From contig NZ_JBDJAW010000012.1 of the NCBI RefSeq assembly GCF_039649665.1, positions 62,001 through 126,000 of the forward strand: a stretch of 64,000 nt of DNA, read 5' to 3'. Of the stretch, positions 1 to 7,883 are shown piece by piece. A program made the translations under genes and the position numbers. The stretch is from Microbispora sp. ZYX-F-249 (GTDB lineage: Bacteria; Actinomycetota; Actinomycetes; Streptosporangiales; Streptosporangiaceae). Below the pieces are notes generated by a model that did no database searches, had not been told where the DNA came from, and was given only the letters and a program-made list of their open reading frames with translations. How positions within the stretch are numbered: the stretch's first letter is position 1; the number at the start of each line of letters is the position of its first letter.

Positions 1-13
1 AATGATCAATTCC

Positions 14-58
14 GAAAACCCGACGCCCCGAAGGGGCTCGGCGGCGCCTTCGGGGCGT
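14..58 (-). terminator. Intrinsic terminator of the aldo/keto reductase operon
   Basis: A 12-bp perfect stem (23-34 with 47-58, core CGCCCCGAAGG) lies 5 bases after the minus-strand stop at 63. On the minus strand the stem is followed by TCGGGTTTTCGG, so a short U-run follows the hairpin. Confidence 0.8.
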
Positions 59-62
59 TCGG

Positions 63-1043
63 TCAGTGGTTGACGGTGGTCATCCCGGCCGGGTTGTAGC
101 GGTCGCCGGCGACCTGAGCGGCGAGGGAGTCGAGCGCGTCGAGGTGGCCGGCCTCGAACCGGACGTCCAGGGCGGCGGCGTTCTCCTCGAGCCGCGCGAC
201 CCGCTTGGTGCCGGGGATCGGGACGACGTCGTCTCCGCCCCGGGTCAGCACCCAGGCGAGCGCCACCTGTGCCGGGGTCGTGCCGAGCGCGGCCGCGATC
301 TCGCCGACCTTGGCCGCCAGGGCCTGGTTGGCGGCGAAGTTGCCGCCCTGCCAGCGGGGGTTGTGGTGCCGGAAGTCGTCGGCGGACAGTTCCCCGGTGC
401 TCGTGAACGCCCCGGTCAGCAGGCCGCGGCCGAGAGGGCTGTAGGCGACCAGGCCGATGCCGAGCTCCCGGAGCGTGGGCAGCAGCTCGCTTTCGATGTC
501 GCGGGTGAACAGGGAGTACTCGTACTGCCCGGCGGTGACCGGGTGGACGGCGTGCGCGCGGCGCACGGTGGCGGGCGCGGCCTCGGAGATGCCCAGATGG
601 CGCACCTTGCCCGCCTCGACCAGCTCCTTCATCGCGCCCCAGGTCTCCTCGACGGGAACGCCGGGGTCGACGCGGTGCTGGTAGAACAGGTCGATGTGGT
701 CGACGCCCAGGCGTTCGAGCGAGGCGTCGCAGGAGCGGCGCACGTAGTCGGGCCGGCCGTTGACGCCCACGCGGGTGCCGTCGGGCAGCCGCTCGATGCC
801 GAACTTGGTGGCCAGCACGACCTGGTCGCGCCGGTCCGCGACGGCCTTGCCGACGAGCCTCTCGTTGGTGAACGGCCCGTACGCGTCGGAGGTGTCGAGG
901 AGGGTGATCCCCAGGTCGAGGGCGCGGTGGAGGGTCCTGATCGACTCGGACTCGTCGCCCGGGCCGTAGAAGTCGCTCATCCCCATGCAGCCCAGACCGA
1001 GCGCGGAGGTGCGAAGGCCCTGGCCGAGCGTGTGCTGCTTCAT
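63..1043 (-). CDS. Aldo/keto reductase
   Basis: A 326-residue cytoplasmic NADPH-dependent oxidoreductase of the aldo/keto reductase superfamily, close to the YajO/Tas-like bacterial group. The catalytic tetrad is visible: Asp and Tyr in DTSDAYG near residue 51-57, Lys in ATKFG near 80 and His in DLFYQHRVD near 123. The C-terminal [15 protein letters not shown] stretch is the cofactor phosphate-binding loop (residues 277-291). Length is normal for the family. Its ATG overlaps the stop of the upstream MerR gene by 4 bases (ATGA), so the two are translated together. The MerR protein probably induces it in response to a reactive carbonyl or other electrophile. The true substrate cannot be told from sequence. 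Confidence 0.95.
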   Translation of the reverse strand: MKQHTLGQGLRTSALGLGCMGMSDFYGPGDESESIRTLHRALDLGITLLDTSDAYGPFTNERLVGKAVADRRDQVVLATKFGIERLPDGTRVGVNGRPDYVRRSCDASLERLGVDHIDLFYQHRVDPGVPVEETWGAMKELVEAGKVRHLGISEAAPATVRRAHAVHPVTAGQYEYSLFTRDIESELLPTLRELGIGLVAYSPLGRGLLTGAFTSTGELSADDFRHHNPRWQGGNFAANQALAAKVGEIAAALGTTPAQVALAWVLTRGGDDVVPIPGTKRVARLEENAAALDVRFEAGHLDALDSLAAQVAGDRYNPAGMTTVNH

Positions 1044-1417
1044 TGTTCTCCCGTGATTCTGCGGCGGTAGAGGTCGATCTTGTGGTCGACGACCTCGAGA
1101 TCGCGTCGGAGCTGCTCGATTCTGGCGATCACGTCGGCCCGGTGGGCCTCGAGCAGCTCCTTGCGGGCCACGTAGGTGTCCTGGCCCCTGCGGGCGAGTT
1201 CGGCGTACCGGCGCATGGCGGCGATGGGCATGCCGCTCGCCCGCAGGCGGGTGAGCAGCGCGATCCAGTCGGTGTCCCGCTCGGTGTAGCGCCGGTGGCC
1301 GTTGTCACCGCGCGGCGGCGGCTCCAGCAGGAGCCCGGCGCGCTCGTAGTAGCGCAGCGTGTGGGCGGTGAGGCCGGTACGCTGCGCCACCTGCGCGATG
1401 GTCATCCCCTCGTCCAT
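1040..1417 (-). CDS. MerR family transcriptional regulator
   Basis: A MerR activator of 125 residues with the N-terminal winged helix ([20 protein letters not shown]) and a C-terminal coiled coil from about residue 85 ([19 protein letters not shown]). It has no cysteine-rich metal loop, so it belongs to the group that senses organic signals and sits beside aldo/keto reductases. A longer frame from 1450 exists, but it runs through the gene's own promoter. The ATG at 1417 lies 7 bases after the -10 box, so the mRNA is probably leaderless. It is the first gene of the operon with the aldo/keto reductase. Confidence 0.92.
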   Translation of the reverse strand: MDEGMTIAQVAQRTGLTAHTLRYYERAGLLLEPPPRGDNGHRRYTERDTDWIALLTRLRASGMPIAAMRRYAELARRGQDTYVARKELLEAHRADVIARIEQLRRDLEVVDHKIDLYRRRITGEQ

Positions 1418-1424
1418 GGGGACC

Positions 1425-1455
1425 AGTCTGGGAGTTGGAGCGCGCTCCAAGTCAA
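1425..1455 (-). promoter_or_regulatory. MerR-type promoter with 19-bp spacer and operator
   Basis: The -35 TTGACT (1455-1450) and -10 CAGACT (1430-1425) are separated by exactly 19 bp, the over-long spacer that MerR proteins untwist. The spacer is filled by the perfect 16-bp palindrome TTGGAGCGCGCTCCAA (1435-1450). This strongly suggests autoregulation of the merR-reductase operon. Confidence 0.88.
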
Positions 1456-1505
1456 GCTGGACATCACGGCAAGCCGGACATCACTGCCAAGCCGGAGATC
1501 ACTCC
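1453..1505. repeat. Three tandem 17-18 bp repeats
   Basis: Three head-to-tail copies of CAAGC(T/C)GGA(C/G)ATCAC occupy 1453-1469, 1470-1487 and 1488-1505. The first overlaps the -35 side of the merR promoter and the third overlaps the stop codon of the glycoside hydrolase gene. They have no obvious function; slippage duplication is the simplest explanation. Confidence 0.7.
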
Positions 1506-3571
1506 GCGGTGCAGAGGGCGCCGTTGAGCGTGAAGGCGGCCGGCAGCACGTTGGGGCCGCTGTAGGCGCCGACGAAGCCGACGGAGGTGCTCGCGCCGGG
1601 TGCGAGCTTGCCGTTGTCCGGAGTGCTGGTGACGGTCACGGAGGTCCCGTTCTGGGTCCAGTTGCCACTCCATCCGCTGCTGACGCTCTGCCATGCGGTG
1701 GGCCAGGTGAAGTGGAGCGTCCAGCCGTCGACGGCGGCGGTGCCGGTGTTGGTGATGTCGACGCTGCCGACGTATCCGTTGCCCCAGTCGTTGGTGTCCC
1801 TCAGGCGTACCGAGCAGGAGCTCTTGGCGGGTGTGCCGGTGGTGAAGGTGAGCGGCGGCGAGGCCCAGGAGACGCGGCCCGCGGTGTCGCGGGCGATCAC
1901 GTTGACGGTGTAGCGGGTGCCGGGCACGAGGTTGCGGACCGTTAAGGAGGTGCCGGGGGTCTCGCCGAGCTGTTCGGTGACGGCGCCCTTCTGACGGTGG
2001 ATCTCGTACTTGGCGACGGGGCTCGCCCCGGGCGCGGCGACGGGCCAGGAGATGGTGGCGGTCTTGTCGGTGACGTCGCTCGCGGTGGGCTGCCCGGGGG
2101 CGGCGGGGGCGCCGGTGGTGGCGGCGGCGGGGTTCAGCACCAGCGTGGTCAGCGAGTACGGCGGGAGGGTCTGGGTGGTCGCGGTGCCGCCGTGGCCGGT
2201 GCTGACGGACGTCGCGCCGTTGGTGAGGGTCTGCACCGTGGGCGCCTCGGCGGCGGGGGTGAACCCGTCGTAGCCGATTTTCACCTGGTGCTCGCCGTCG
2301 GGGTCGCGGTTGATCAGCAGGACGGCGAGGTCGCCGTTGGTGCGGCGGACGGCGTGCGCGGCGACCAGCGGCTCGTCGGTGGCCGCGCGGACGAACCGGT
2401 CGCCGGGGCGGGCGAACGCGCTGACCATGGAGATCGCGTGGTAGGGCGCGAAGGGCGTGTTGAAGGGAGGTTCGCAGACGTCGCCCGTGCAGCCGGCGCT
2501 GGACAGCATGCCGAAGTCGCCGTAGTCGGTGTGGCCGGCGACGGTGCTGATGGTGCCGATCCCGTTGTGGACGTTCCACCAGTCGACGGTGAAGACGCCC
2601 TGCTCCATGAGACCCGCGTAGGCGTCGGCGGCGAACAGCGCGGCGGGCTGGGTGTTGTACGCGATCCCGCTGTTGATCTCGGTCATGGCGATGCCGATGT
2701 CAGCGGCGCGGGCGCCCGCGTGCTTGGCGATCTGCCCGCGCACCAGGTGGATCATGTCGGGGATGTGGGCGGTCTTGGTGAGGACGTCGGCCACGTCGTT
2801 GTGCGGGGGATACCAGTGCAGGATGACGAAGTCGATCTTCGAGGCGGCGATCGAAAGGACGGTGTCGTTCCAGGTGGCCTGGTCGCCCGCGGCGACGATG
2901 CCGTCGGGCCAGTTGGCGGGGGCGGTGAGCACGGCGCCGATCTTGATGGTCGGGTCGACGGCCTTCATCGCGTCGGAGTACGCCACGACGTTCCTGGCGT
3001 ACTCGGCCGGGCTCTTGTCGGCGTGGTCGTCGGCCTCCCAGTCGGCGCCGTAGTGGCCGTTGCCGTAGTTCTCGTTGCCGATCTCCCAGTATTTGACGCC
3101 GTACTTCTTGGTGACGTTGGCGTACTCGACCCAGTCGGCGGCCTCCTGGGCGCTGCCGGTGCCGTAGTTGGCGATGATGATCGGCTGCGCGCCGGTGCGC
3201 TTGGCTCCGCTCATGAAGGTGTCGAAGTCGGTGCCGGGGGCGACGTAGCCGCCGGGCGCGGTGTGGGTCTTCCAGTGGTAGATGTCGGCGTAGGACCCGC
3301 CCGGGTAGCGGAGCATCTTCACCCCGGCGGCCTTGAGGAGGTCGGCCGTCTCGTTCGTGCCGAGGTTGCTGTCCCAGATCGCGTGGTTGGCGCCCACGGC
3401 GGTGTCGGACGCGGTGGCCAGGCCCGCGCGGGTGTTGACGGTGACGCTGACAGGTGCGGTGTCGGCGGGGGTGTCGGCGGACGCGGCGGGTACGCCGGTG
3501 AGGAGCTGGGCGGCCACCGCTGCGCCCGTGAGGAGTGCGAGGGCCGGCCTGGCGATGCGCAGGGTGCTCAT
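1499..3571 (-). CDS. Secreted clan GH-A glycoside hydrolase with FN3 and CBM2 domains
   Basis: A 690-residue extracellular polysaccharide-degrading enzyme. Residues 1-32 are a Sec signal peptide ending in ASA. The catalytic TIM barrel covers about 45-400: WEIGNEN carries the acid/base Glu167 after Asn166, as in GH-A families, and MTEIN carries a candidate nucleophile Glu298. A C-terminal beta domain follows, then a fibronectin type III module (about 488-578) and a family 2 cellulose-binding module (about 585-690, Trp-rich with flanking Cys586 and Cys687). The fold looks most like GH51/GH39 arabinofuranosidase-type enzymes, but family and substrate are inferred. The ATG has an AGGA ribosome site, and a TTGACC promoter lies upstream. 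It appears monocistronic. Confidence 0.85.
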   Translation of the reverse strand: MSTLRIARPALALLTGAAVAAQLLTGVPAASADTPADTAPVSVTVNTRAGLATASDTAVGANHAIWDSNLGTNETADLLKAAGVKMLRYPGGSYADIYHWKTHTAPGGYVAPGTDFDTFMSGAKRTGAQPIIIANYGTGSAQEAADWVEYANVTKKYGVKYWEIGNENYGNGHYGADWEADDHADKSPAEYARNVVAYSDAMKAVDPTIKIGAVLTAPANWPDGIVAAGDQATWNDTVLSIAASKIDFVILHWYPPHNDVADVLTKTAHIPDMIHLVRGQIAKHAGARAADIGIAMTEINSGIAYNTQPAALFAADAYAGLMEQGVFTVDWWNVHNGIGTISTVAGHTDYGDFGMLSSAGCTGDVCEPPFNTPFAPYHAISMVSAFARPGDRFVRAATDEPLVAAHAVRRTNGDLAVLLINRDPDGEHQVKIGYDGFTPAAEAPTVQTLTNGATSVSTGHGGTATTQTLPPYSLTTLVLNPAAATTGAPAAPGQPTASDVTDKTATISWPVAAPGASPVAKYEIHRQKGAVTEQLGETPGTSLTVRNLVPGTRYTVNVIARDTAGRVSWASPPLTFTTGTPAKSSCSVRLRDTNDWGNGYVGSVDITNTGTAAVDGWTLHFTWPTAWQSVSSGWSGNWTQNGTSVTVTSTPDNGKLAPGASTSVGFVGAYSGPNVLPAAFTLNGALCTAE

Positions 3572-3603
3572 TACGTTCCTTTTCTGGAGGATCTTGCCGT
3601 GCG

Positions 3604-3632
3604 ATCGTGATCAGGACGTCTTAAACGGTCAA
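3604..3632 (-). promoter_or_regulatory. Promoter of the CBM2 glycoside hydrolase
   Basis: The -35 TTGACC (3632-3627) and -10 CACGAT (3609-3604) are 17 bp apart, about 35 bp before the start codon. Upstream at 3684-3692 the minus strand reads GAAAGTTGC, one mismatch from the GAAANTTTC boxes reported near actinomycete xylanase genes. Confidence 0.6.
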
Positions 3633-3806
3633 GCGGGCGCCTGCGGATACGGCCGTGAGCTGCGGCGGAGTTAGGCGGGTCGTGCAACTTTCACAGGGCA
3701 GGTCAGCAGAGGGCTGCTCGCCGGCCGATGTGGTGAAGCCGCGGCAGGCGGCGGCGCGTTCACAAGCTGGAGAGCGCCGCTTGTCGCAACCGCCGCCCGC
3801 ACGGGC

Positions 3807-4619
3807 TCAGAAGCGGTAGCGGAGAACGCGTGCCCCTTGCCGGGACAAGGCCGTGCTGCGGGCGGTGAGACGGGTCAGCGCGCGCAGGGGTTGCGGGAAC
3901 CGGGCTGTCTCCGGTGCGCGGGTGAGGATCTGCTCCTCGATCAGTTCGAGGCCGGCGTCCCAGGACTCCGGTTCGTGCGGGTCGTCGAAGCCCTGGGCGG
4001 CTTTGATGCCGAGCGCCTTGATGGTCGGGTGGTACTTCATGGCCCAGGCCGCGAAGCGGGTGTAGCCGTTGAGCGCGAGCTCGCCCGAAGGGAAATGGCC
4101 GGCCAGCGCGCGGGTCATCGTCTGGAAGGAGTCGCCGGGCATGAAGGGGAGCAGCCCCTCGGCGACGATCATCGCCGGCCGGTCGCCGGGGATGGCTGTG
4201 AGCCAGTCGGAGCTGGTGAGGTCGGCTCCGACCAGGTGGGAACGGCCGGGCAGGCAGTCGGCCCGCAGGTGCACCACTTCCGGGAAGTCGATGTCGTACC
4301 AGTCGACGCCGGGCGGGGGATCGCAGCGGAACATCCTGGTGTCCAGGCCGCAGCCCAGGTCGAGCACCACGCATCCGGGATGAGCGGCGATGTAGGCGCG
4401 GACGACGTCGTCGAGCTTCTTGGCGCGCAGTGCCGTGGTGAGGACAAGGTTGGGCTTGACCTTCAGCTTGCCGAAGTCGTAGTCGATGGTGCCTGCCAGG
4501 TCGGCGGAGAGCGTATCGCCGAGGATCGGGCTGGGCTGCGCGGCGTCCAGGGCTCTGGCGTGGAGAGTGAGCAGCAGCGTTTCCTGGATCAGCCCGAGTT
4601 CGGGTTGCCGGCGGTGCAT
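3807..4619 (-). CDS. SAM-dependent methyltransferase, LCM/TcmP family
   Basis: A 270-residue class I methyltransferase of the leucine carboxyl methyltransferase family (PF04072), which in actinomycetes includes TcmP-like small-molecule O-methyltransferases. The SAM-binding motif I is VVLDLGCGLDTRMF near residue 84-97. WYDIDFPEV near 107 carries the acidic residue that binds the ribose, and AEGLLPFM near 153 is the family motif IV. The upstream stop codon TAA overlaps its ribosome site (TAAGGA), so it is coupled to the regulator gene 4629-5084. Its substrate is unknown. Confidence 0.88.
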   Translation of the reverse strand: MHRRQPELGLIQETLLLTLHARALDAAQPSPILGDTLSADLAGTIDYDFGKLKVKPNLVLTTALRAKKLDDVVRAYIAAHPGCVVLDLGCGLDTRMFRCDPPPGVDWYDIDFPEVVHLRADCLPGRSHLVGADLTSSDWLTAIPGDRPAMIVAEGLLPFMPGDSFQTMTRALAGHFPSGELALNGYTRFAAWAMKYHPTIKALGIKAAQGFDDPHEPESWDAGLELIEEQILTRAPETARFPQPLRALTRLTARSTALSRQGARVLRYRF

Positions 4620-4628
4620 GGGGATTCC

Positions 4629-5084
4629 TTAACGGCGTAGCGGGTGGCGGGCCGCGAGATTCTGCAGCCACGTCAGGGAGTCGTGGGCGGCCTTGATGCG
4701 CTCGGTGCGGTGTCCCTCGCCGCCCACGATGCCGAGCCCTTCGTCGGCGATCTCGCCGAACGCGCTCAGGCTTTCGAGCTTGCGCTGGATGACCTTCTGC
4801 CAGGCGTCGTCTTCGATGCGGTAGTAGGAGGTGCGATCCCCGGGCCTTCTCACCTTCTTGACCAGGCCGATGGCCGTGAGGAAGCGCATGTTCGAGGTGA
4901 GCGAGGCCCGGCTGGCCTGGATGACCTCCGCGATCTGGCCGGCGGACTGCTCGGCCGGATCGCAGATCATGAGCCAGCCGAGGATGCGTCCGGTGATGGG
5001 CGGCAGCCCCCACTCCTCGACGCAGAAGGCTGCCACCCGTTCCACCCAGCGGAGCAGCCGGTCCTGCTGTTCCTCAGTGCTCAT
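4629..5084 (-). CDS. GbsR/MarR-like winged-helix regulator
   Basis: A 151-residue DNA-binding regulator. The sequence FCVEEWGLPPITGRILGWLMICDP followed by QSAGQIAEVIQASRASLTSN and a wing KKVRRPGDRTSYYRI is typical of the GbsR subgroup of MarR proteins. The C-terminal half is helical and probably dimerises. The start at 5084 is chosen because GGAGG precedes it by 8 bases; the frame stays open back to 5168 but runs into the operator. It is followed after 9 bases by the methyltransferase it probably controls, and is divergent from the PNPOx-like gene at 5218. Confidence 0.85.
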   Translation of the reverse strand: MSTEEQQDRLLRWVERVAAFCVEEWGLPPITGRILGWLMICDPAEQSAGQIAEVIQASRASLTSNMRFLTAIGLVKKVRRPGDRTSYYRIEDDAWQKVIQRKLESLSAFGEIADEGLGIVGGEGHRTERIKAAHDSLTWLQNLAARHPLRR

Positions 5085-5129
5085 CGCCCCATCCTCCGTC
5101 GGCGCACGTGGTCCATGGCCTTGGTGGCT

Positions 5130-5152
5130 AGTCATTTCAAACATGACTGAAA
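5130..5152. promoter_or_regulatory. Probable operator of the GbsR-like regulator
   Basis: Two interleaved inverted repeats lie between the divergent genes: AGTCAT (5130-5135) with ATGACT (5143-5148), and TTTCA (5135-5139) with TGAAA (5148-5152). This AT-rich symmetric block in GC-rich DNA is the obvious binding site for the neighbouring MarR/GbsR-type dimer. Confidence 0.55.
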
Positions 5153-5217
5153 TACGTAGCAAAGTCAATCTGGAAGGCCGTCAGCGAAATGTCGGCGGCG
5201 GTTGGCAGGATCACGGC

Positions 5218-5697
5218 ATGGCTTCCTGGCGTGAGATAGAGAAGGAGATCCCCGAGCTGGCCGCCCGTGTGCTGGCGAGCATGGGGAAGGGCAAGCACAA
5301 GACGATGGCGACGCTGCGACGGGACGGCTCGCCGCGCATCAGCGGGACCGAGGTGGATTTCCGGGACGGCGAGGTCTGGCTGGGGTCCATGCCGGGCGCG
5401 ATGAAGGCCCTCGACCTGCGGCGCGACCCCCGGGTGGCGATCCACAGCCCGTCCGACGATCCGGACGAGGCGAACCCGGGCGCCTGGAGCGGCGACGCCA
5501 AGCTGGCCGGCCGCGCCGCCGAGGTCACCGATCCGGCCGTGCGTGAGGCGTTCGGCGTGCCGCAGGGGGAGGCATCTCACCTGTTCCGCGTCGACCTGAC
5601 CGAGGTGGTCTTCACGCGCGTCGACGAGGCGGGGGAGCACCTGGTGATCGAGATGTGGCACGAGGGCTCCGGCCACCGGGTGGTCCGACGCCGCTGA
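5218..5697 (+). CDS. Pyridoxamine 5'-phosphate oxidase family protein
   Basis: A 159-residue split-barrel flavin or F420-binding protein. The N-terminal TMATLRRDGSPRISGTEV (residues 33-51) and EVWLGSMPGAMKALDLRRDPRVAI are characteristic of the PNPOx-like fold, where the first strand pair binds the cofactor phosphate. Such stand-alone actinobacterial proteins are usually F420- or FMN-dependent reductases, not true PdxH enzymes. AGGA lies 7 bases before the ATG. A longer frame is open upstream, but it runs through the operator region and the antisense regulator gene. It is divergent from the GbsR-like gene and could share its operator. Confidence 0.85.
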   Translation: MASWREIEKEIPELAARVLASMGKGKHKTMATLRRDGSPRISGTEVDFRDGEVWLGSMPGAMKALDLRRDPRVAIHSPSDDPDEANPGAWSGDAKLAGRAAEVTDPAVREAFGVPQGEASHLFRVDLTEVVFTRVDEAGEHLVIEMWHEGSGHRVVRRR

Positions 5698-5737
5698 CCG
5701 CCGCCGGCCACCGCTGACCGGGCGGCCGGTGGGGCCG

Positions 5738-6163
5738 TCACTTCCGCATGCGGACCGGCATGTTCTGGCCGAGCAGGCAGCTGTCCGGCTGTGATCCGCA
5801 GAAGGCCGACTGCACCTCGAAACCGCCCTGGTCGGTGATGGCCTGCTGAGCCTGCCCCTTGACGAAGGTGGGGCTGATGACGCCGTTCAGGCTCTGGTTG
5901 TGACGGCCCTGGCCCGACCGGCCCTGCTCGCCGCCCGCGCGCCCTCCTGCGATCACCTGACCGCCGCCCCCACCCGGACGGGGGTCGCGGAGGGCTGTGG
6001 GCGCGTGAGGCGGACGGTGCGGGGCGACGCGGGCGATCGCGGGCTGCGCGGCCGCGATCCCCACCGCCGTGAGCACGAGCGCGGCCATGGTCAGCCGCCG
6101 GGTCGCGGTGGCCGTCGCGACGACGTCGGTGTGGCGCGGGTCGCGCGCGCGGGAGCGGGACAT
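5738..6163 (-). CDS. Small secreted protein of unknown function
   Basis: A 141-residue product that I do not recognise. Residues 1-25 are polar and Arg-rich, followed by a hydrophobic stretch LTMAALVLTAVGIAAAQPAIA (25-45) that looks like a signal peptide. Residues 46-88 are a Pro- and Gly-rich linker. The last 50 residues (LNGVISPTFVKGQAQQAITDQ onward) look folded, with Cys122 and Cys128 able to form a disulfide. The frame is open far upstream but that part is antisense to or shifted from the SDR gene. It has no close operon partner; the SDR start lies 950 bases upstream on the same strand. Confidence 0.55.
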   Translation of the reverse strand: MSRSRARDPRHTDVVATATATRRLTMAALVLTAVGIAAAQPAIARVAPHRPPHAPTALRDPRPGGGGGQVIAGGRAGGEQGRSGQGRHNQSLNGVISPTFVKGQAQQAITDQGGFEVQSAFCGSQPDSCLLGQNMPVRMRK

Positions 6164-6342
6164 GTCGGTGTGTGCCTTCCTGTTCCTGACCGGCGTTCGC
6201 TGTCGCATCTCCGGTGCCGCCGGGACGTGAGGCACATACCCGTCCGGGTGGCGGCCGCGGCGGTGCTGGTCAAGATCGGCACAGGTCATTGCCGGTCCTT
6301 TGGCCTGGTCAGCGGCCGCTTCGCCCGGCGGCGGAAGCACGC

Positions 6343-7116
6343 CTAGTGGACGCTGAAGCCTCCGTCGACGCAGATGGCCTGGCCGGTGACGTACGCCGAG
6401 GAGTCGGAGGCGAGGAAGACGGCCAGGCCGCGGAAGTCGTCGGGGAGGCCGTTGCGCCCGGTCATGGAGCGGGCGGCCATCTGCTCGACCCGGCCGGGGA
6501 CGGCCTGCGCGGGTTCGGTCAGCGGGGTCAGGACGAAGCCGGGGATGATCGTGTTGCTGGTGACGCCGTGGGCCGACCACGCCTCGGCCTGGGAACGGGT
6601 CAGCCCGCAGACGGCGGCCTTGGCGACGCCGTACACGCCGCTGTCGCCGAAGGCGCTGATGGACTGCTGGGAGCCGATGTTGATGATCCGGCCCCGGCCG
6701 CGGGCGGCCATGCGGGGGCCGAAGTGCTGCCCCAGCAGGAACGGCGCGGTGAGGTTGACGGCGATGGTCTGGTCGTAGTCGTCGGCGCTCAGTTCGGCCA
6801 TGGGTCTGCGGATGTTGTTGGCGGCGTCGTTGACGAGGATGTCGATCGCGCCGAAGAACCCGTCCGCCTCGTCGCACACGCGGGCGACGCCGGCGCGGTC
6901 GCCGAGGTCGGCGCTGATCGCCGCCGCGCGCACGCCGTGGCCTTCGAGCCTGCCGACGGCCTCGGCGAGCTCCCCGGGCCGCCGGGCGACCAGGACGACG
7001 GAGGCGCCGGCGCGTCCGAGCGCCTCGGCGATGGCGTATCCGATGCCGGAGCTGCCTCCGGTGACCAGGGCGACCCGGCCGGTGAGCGCGAACAGTTCCT
7101 CGATGTAGGTCGGCAT
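6343..7116 (-). CDS. SDR family oxidoreductase
   Basis: A 257-residue classical short-chain dehydrogenase/reductase. The Rossmann motif TGGSSGIG is at residues 19-26, NDAANN near 93 replaces the usual NNAG, the catalytic Ser is in NIGSQQS near 148, and YGVAK near 161 is the YxxxK pair. The end VTGQAICVDGGFSV is the family C-terminus. It resembles gluconate 5-dehydrogenase-like and 3-oxoacyl-ACP-reductase-like enzymes; the substrate is not deducible. The ATG follows a CTACCTT -10-like box by 8 bases, so it may be leaderless. The MarR gene lies 52 bp upstream on the same strand. Confidence 0.92.
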   Translation of the reverse strand: MPTYIEELFALTGRVALVTGGSSGIGYAIAEALGRAGASVVLVARRPGELAEAVGRLEGHGVRAAAISADLGDRAGVARVCDEADGFFGAIDILVNDAANNIRRPMAELSADDYDQTIAVNLTAPFLLGQHFGPRMAARGRGRIINIGSQQSISAFGDSGVYGVAKAAVCGLTRSQAEAWSAHGVTSNTIIPGFVLTPLTEPAQAVPGRVEQMAARSMTGRNGLPDDFRGLAVFLASDSSAYVTGQAICVDGGFSVH

Positions 7117-7168
7117 ACCGCCGCAAGGTAGCAGTGGGCCCGGCCGGGACCGGGGCCGGGAGACGGGG

Positions 7169-7777
7169 TCAGGCGGTGCCGGCGTCGTCGGCGTGCATCT
7201 CGCGCATGGCGTCCTCGATCTTGCGCATCACCGTCTCCATGGTGCGCAGGGTCTCGGTGTCGAGATGCCGCAGGAGGCGGATGTAGCCGCCGGTCCCGGC
7301 CTCGATGATCTCGGTGGTCAGGTGCCGCCCGGCCTCGGTGAGCTCGACGCGGCGTACGCGGCGGTCGTGGGGGTCCTCGTGGCGGGAGGCCAGGCCCTGG
7401 GCGACGACCCGGTCGACGATGCCGGTGACGGTGGCCAGGCCGACGCCGAGGTGGCGGGCGAGCTCCTGCCCGGAGGTGGGCCCGGCGAACGACAGGAACA
7501 TGACGACTTTGAGCTGCTGCATCGTGAGGGTGGAGGCCAGCAGCGGCATCGAGCGGTCGCGGGCGAAGAACCGTCCCATGCTGCGCTGCAGCTCCGCCAG
7601 GCGGGCGATGAGGCAGCCGCGCTCGGCGTCCTCCTCTGGGGCCGGTGATGGGGCCGGTGAAGGGGCTGGTGCAGGGGTCGGGGCCGCCGGAGGGGTGGCG
7701 GGGTCGTGGTGCGGGCGGGGGGCGGCCGCCGCGCCGGTTCCGGTGCGCCGCTCGGCTGGGCTGTCGTTCACTGTCAC
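7169..7777 (-). CDS. MarR family transcriptional regulator
   Basis: A 202-residue MarR repressor. Residues 1-50 are an unusual Pro/Ala-rich tail (PAPAPSPAPSPAPEE). The winged helix follows, with TMQQLKVVMFLSFAGPTSGQ, the recognition helix LGVGLATVTGIVDRV and the wing DPHDRRVRRVELT. Translation can start at GTG 7777 or at GTG 7771, which has GAGAGG before it. It is divergent from the RND transporter gene at 7884 with an inverted repeat between them, so it probably represses the pump and is released by a pump substrate. Confidence 0.9.
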   Translation of the reverse strand: MTVNDSPAERRTGTGAAAAPRPHHDPATPPAAPTPAPAPSPAPSPAPEEDAERGCLIARLAELQRSMGRFFARDRSMPLLASTLTMQQLKVVMFLSFAGPTSGQELARHLGVGLATVTGIVDRVVAQGLASRHEDPHDRRVRRVELTEAGRHLTTEIIEAGTGGYIRLLRHLDTETLRTMETVMRKIEDAMREMHADDAGTA

Positions 7778-7820
7778 CTCTCGAGGGGAGAGGTTACCAG
7801 CCGTTAATGCAACAGCTGAA

Positions 7821-7859
7821 TGTTCGGATAGTGCGAAGTGTTAGGGTTGGCCGAACACT
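7821..7859. promoter_or_regulatory. Inverted repeats between marR-type gene and RND pump
   Basis: TGTTCGG (7821-7827) pairs with CCGAACA (7851-7857), and AGTGTT (7837-7842) pairs with AACACT (7854-7859). The block lies just before the pump ribosome site (AGGAG at 7874) and is a likely MarR operator. Confidence 0.5.
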
Positions 7860-7883
7860 CTTCCCCCGATGTCAGGAGCTCGG

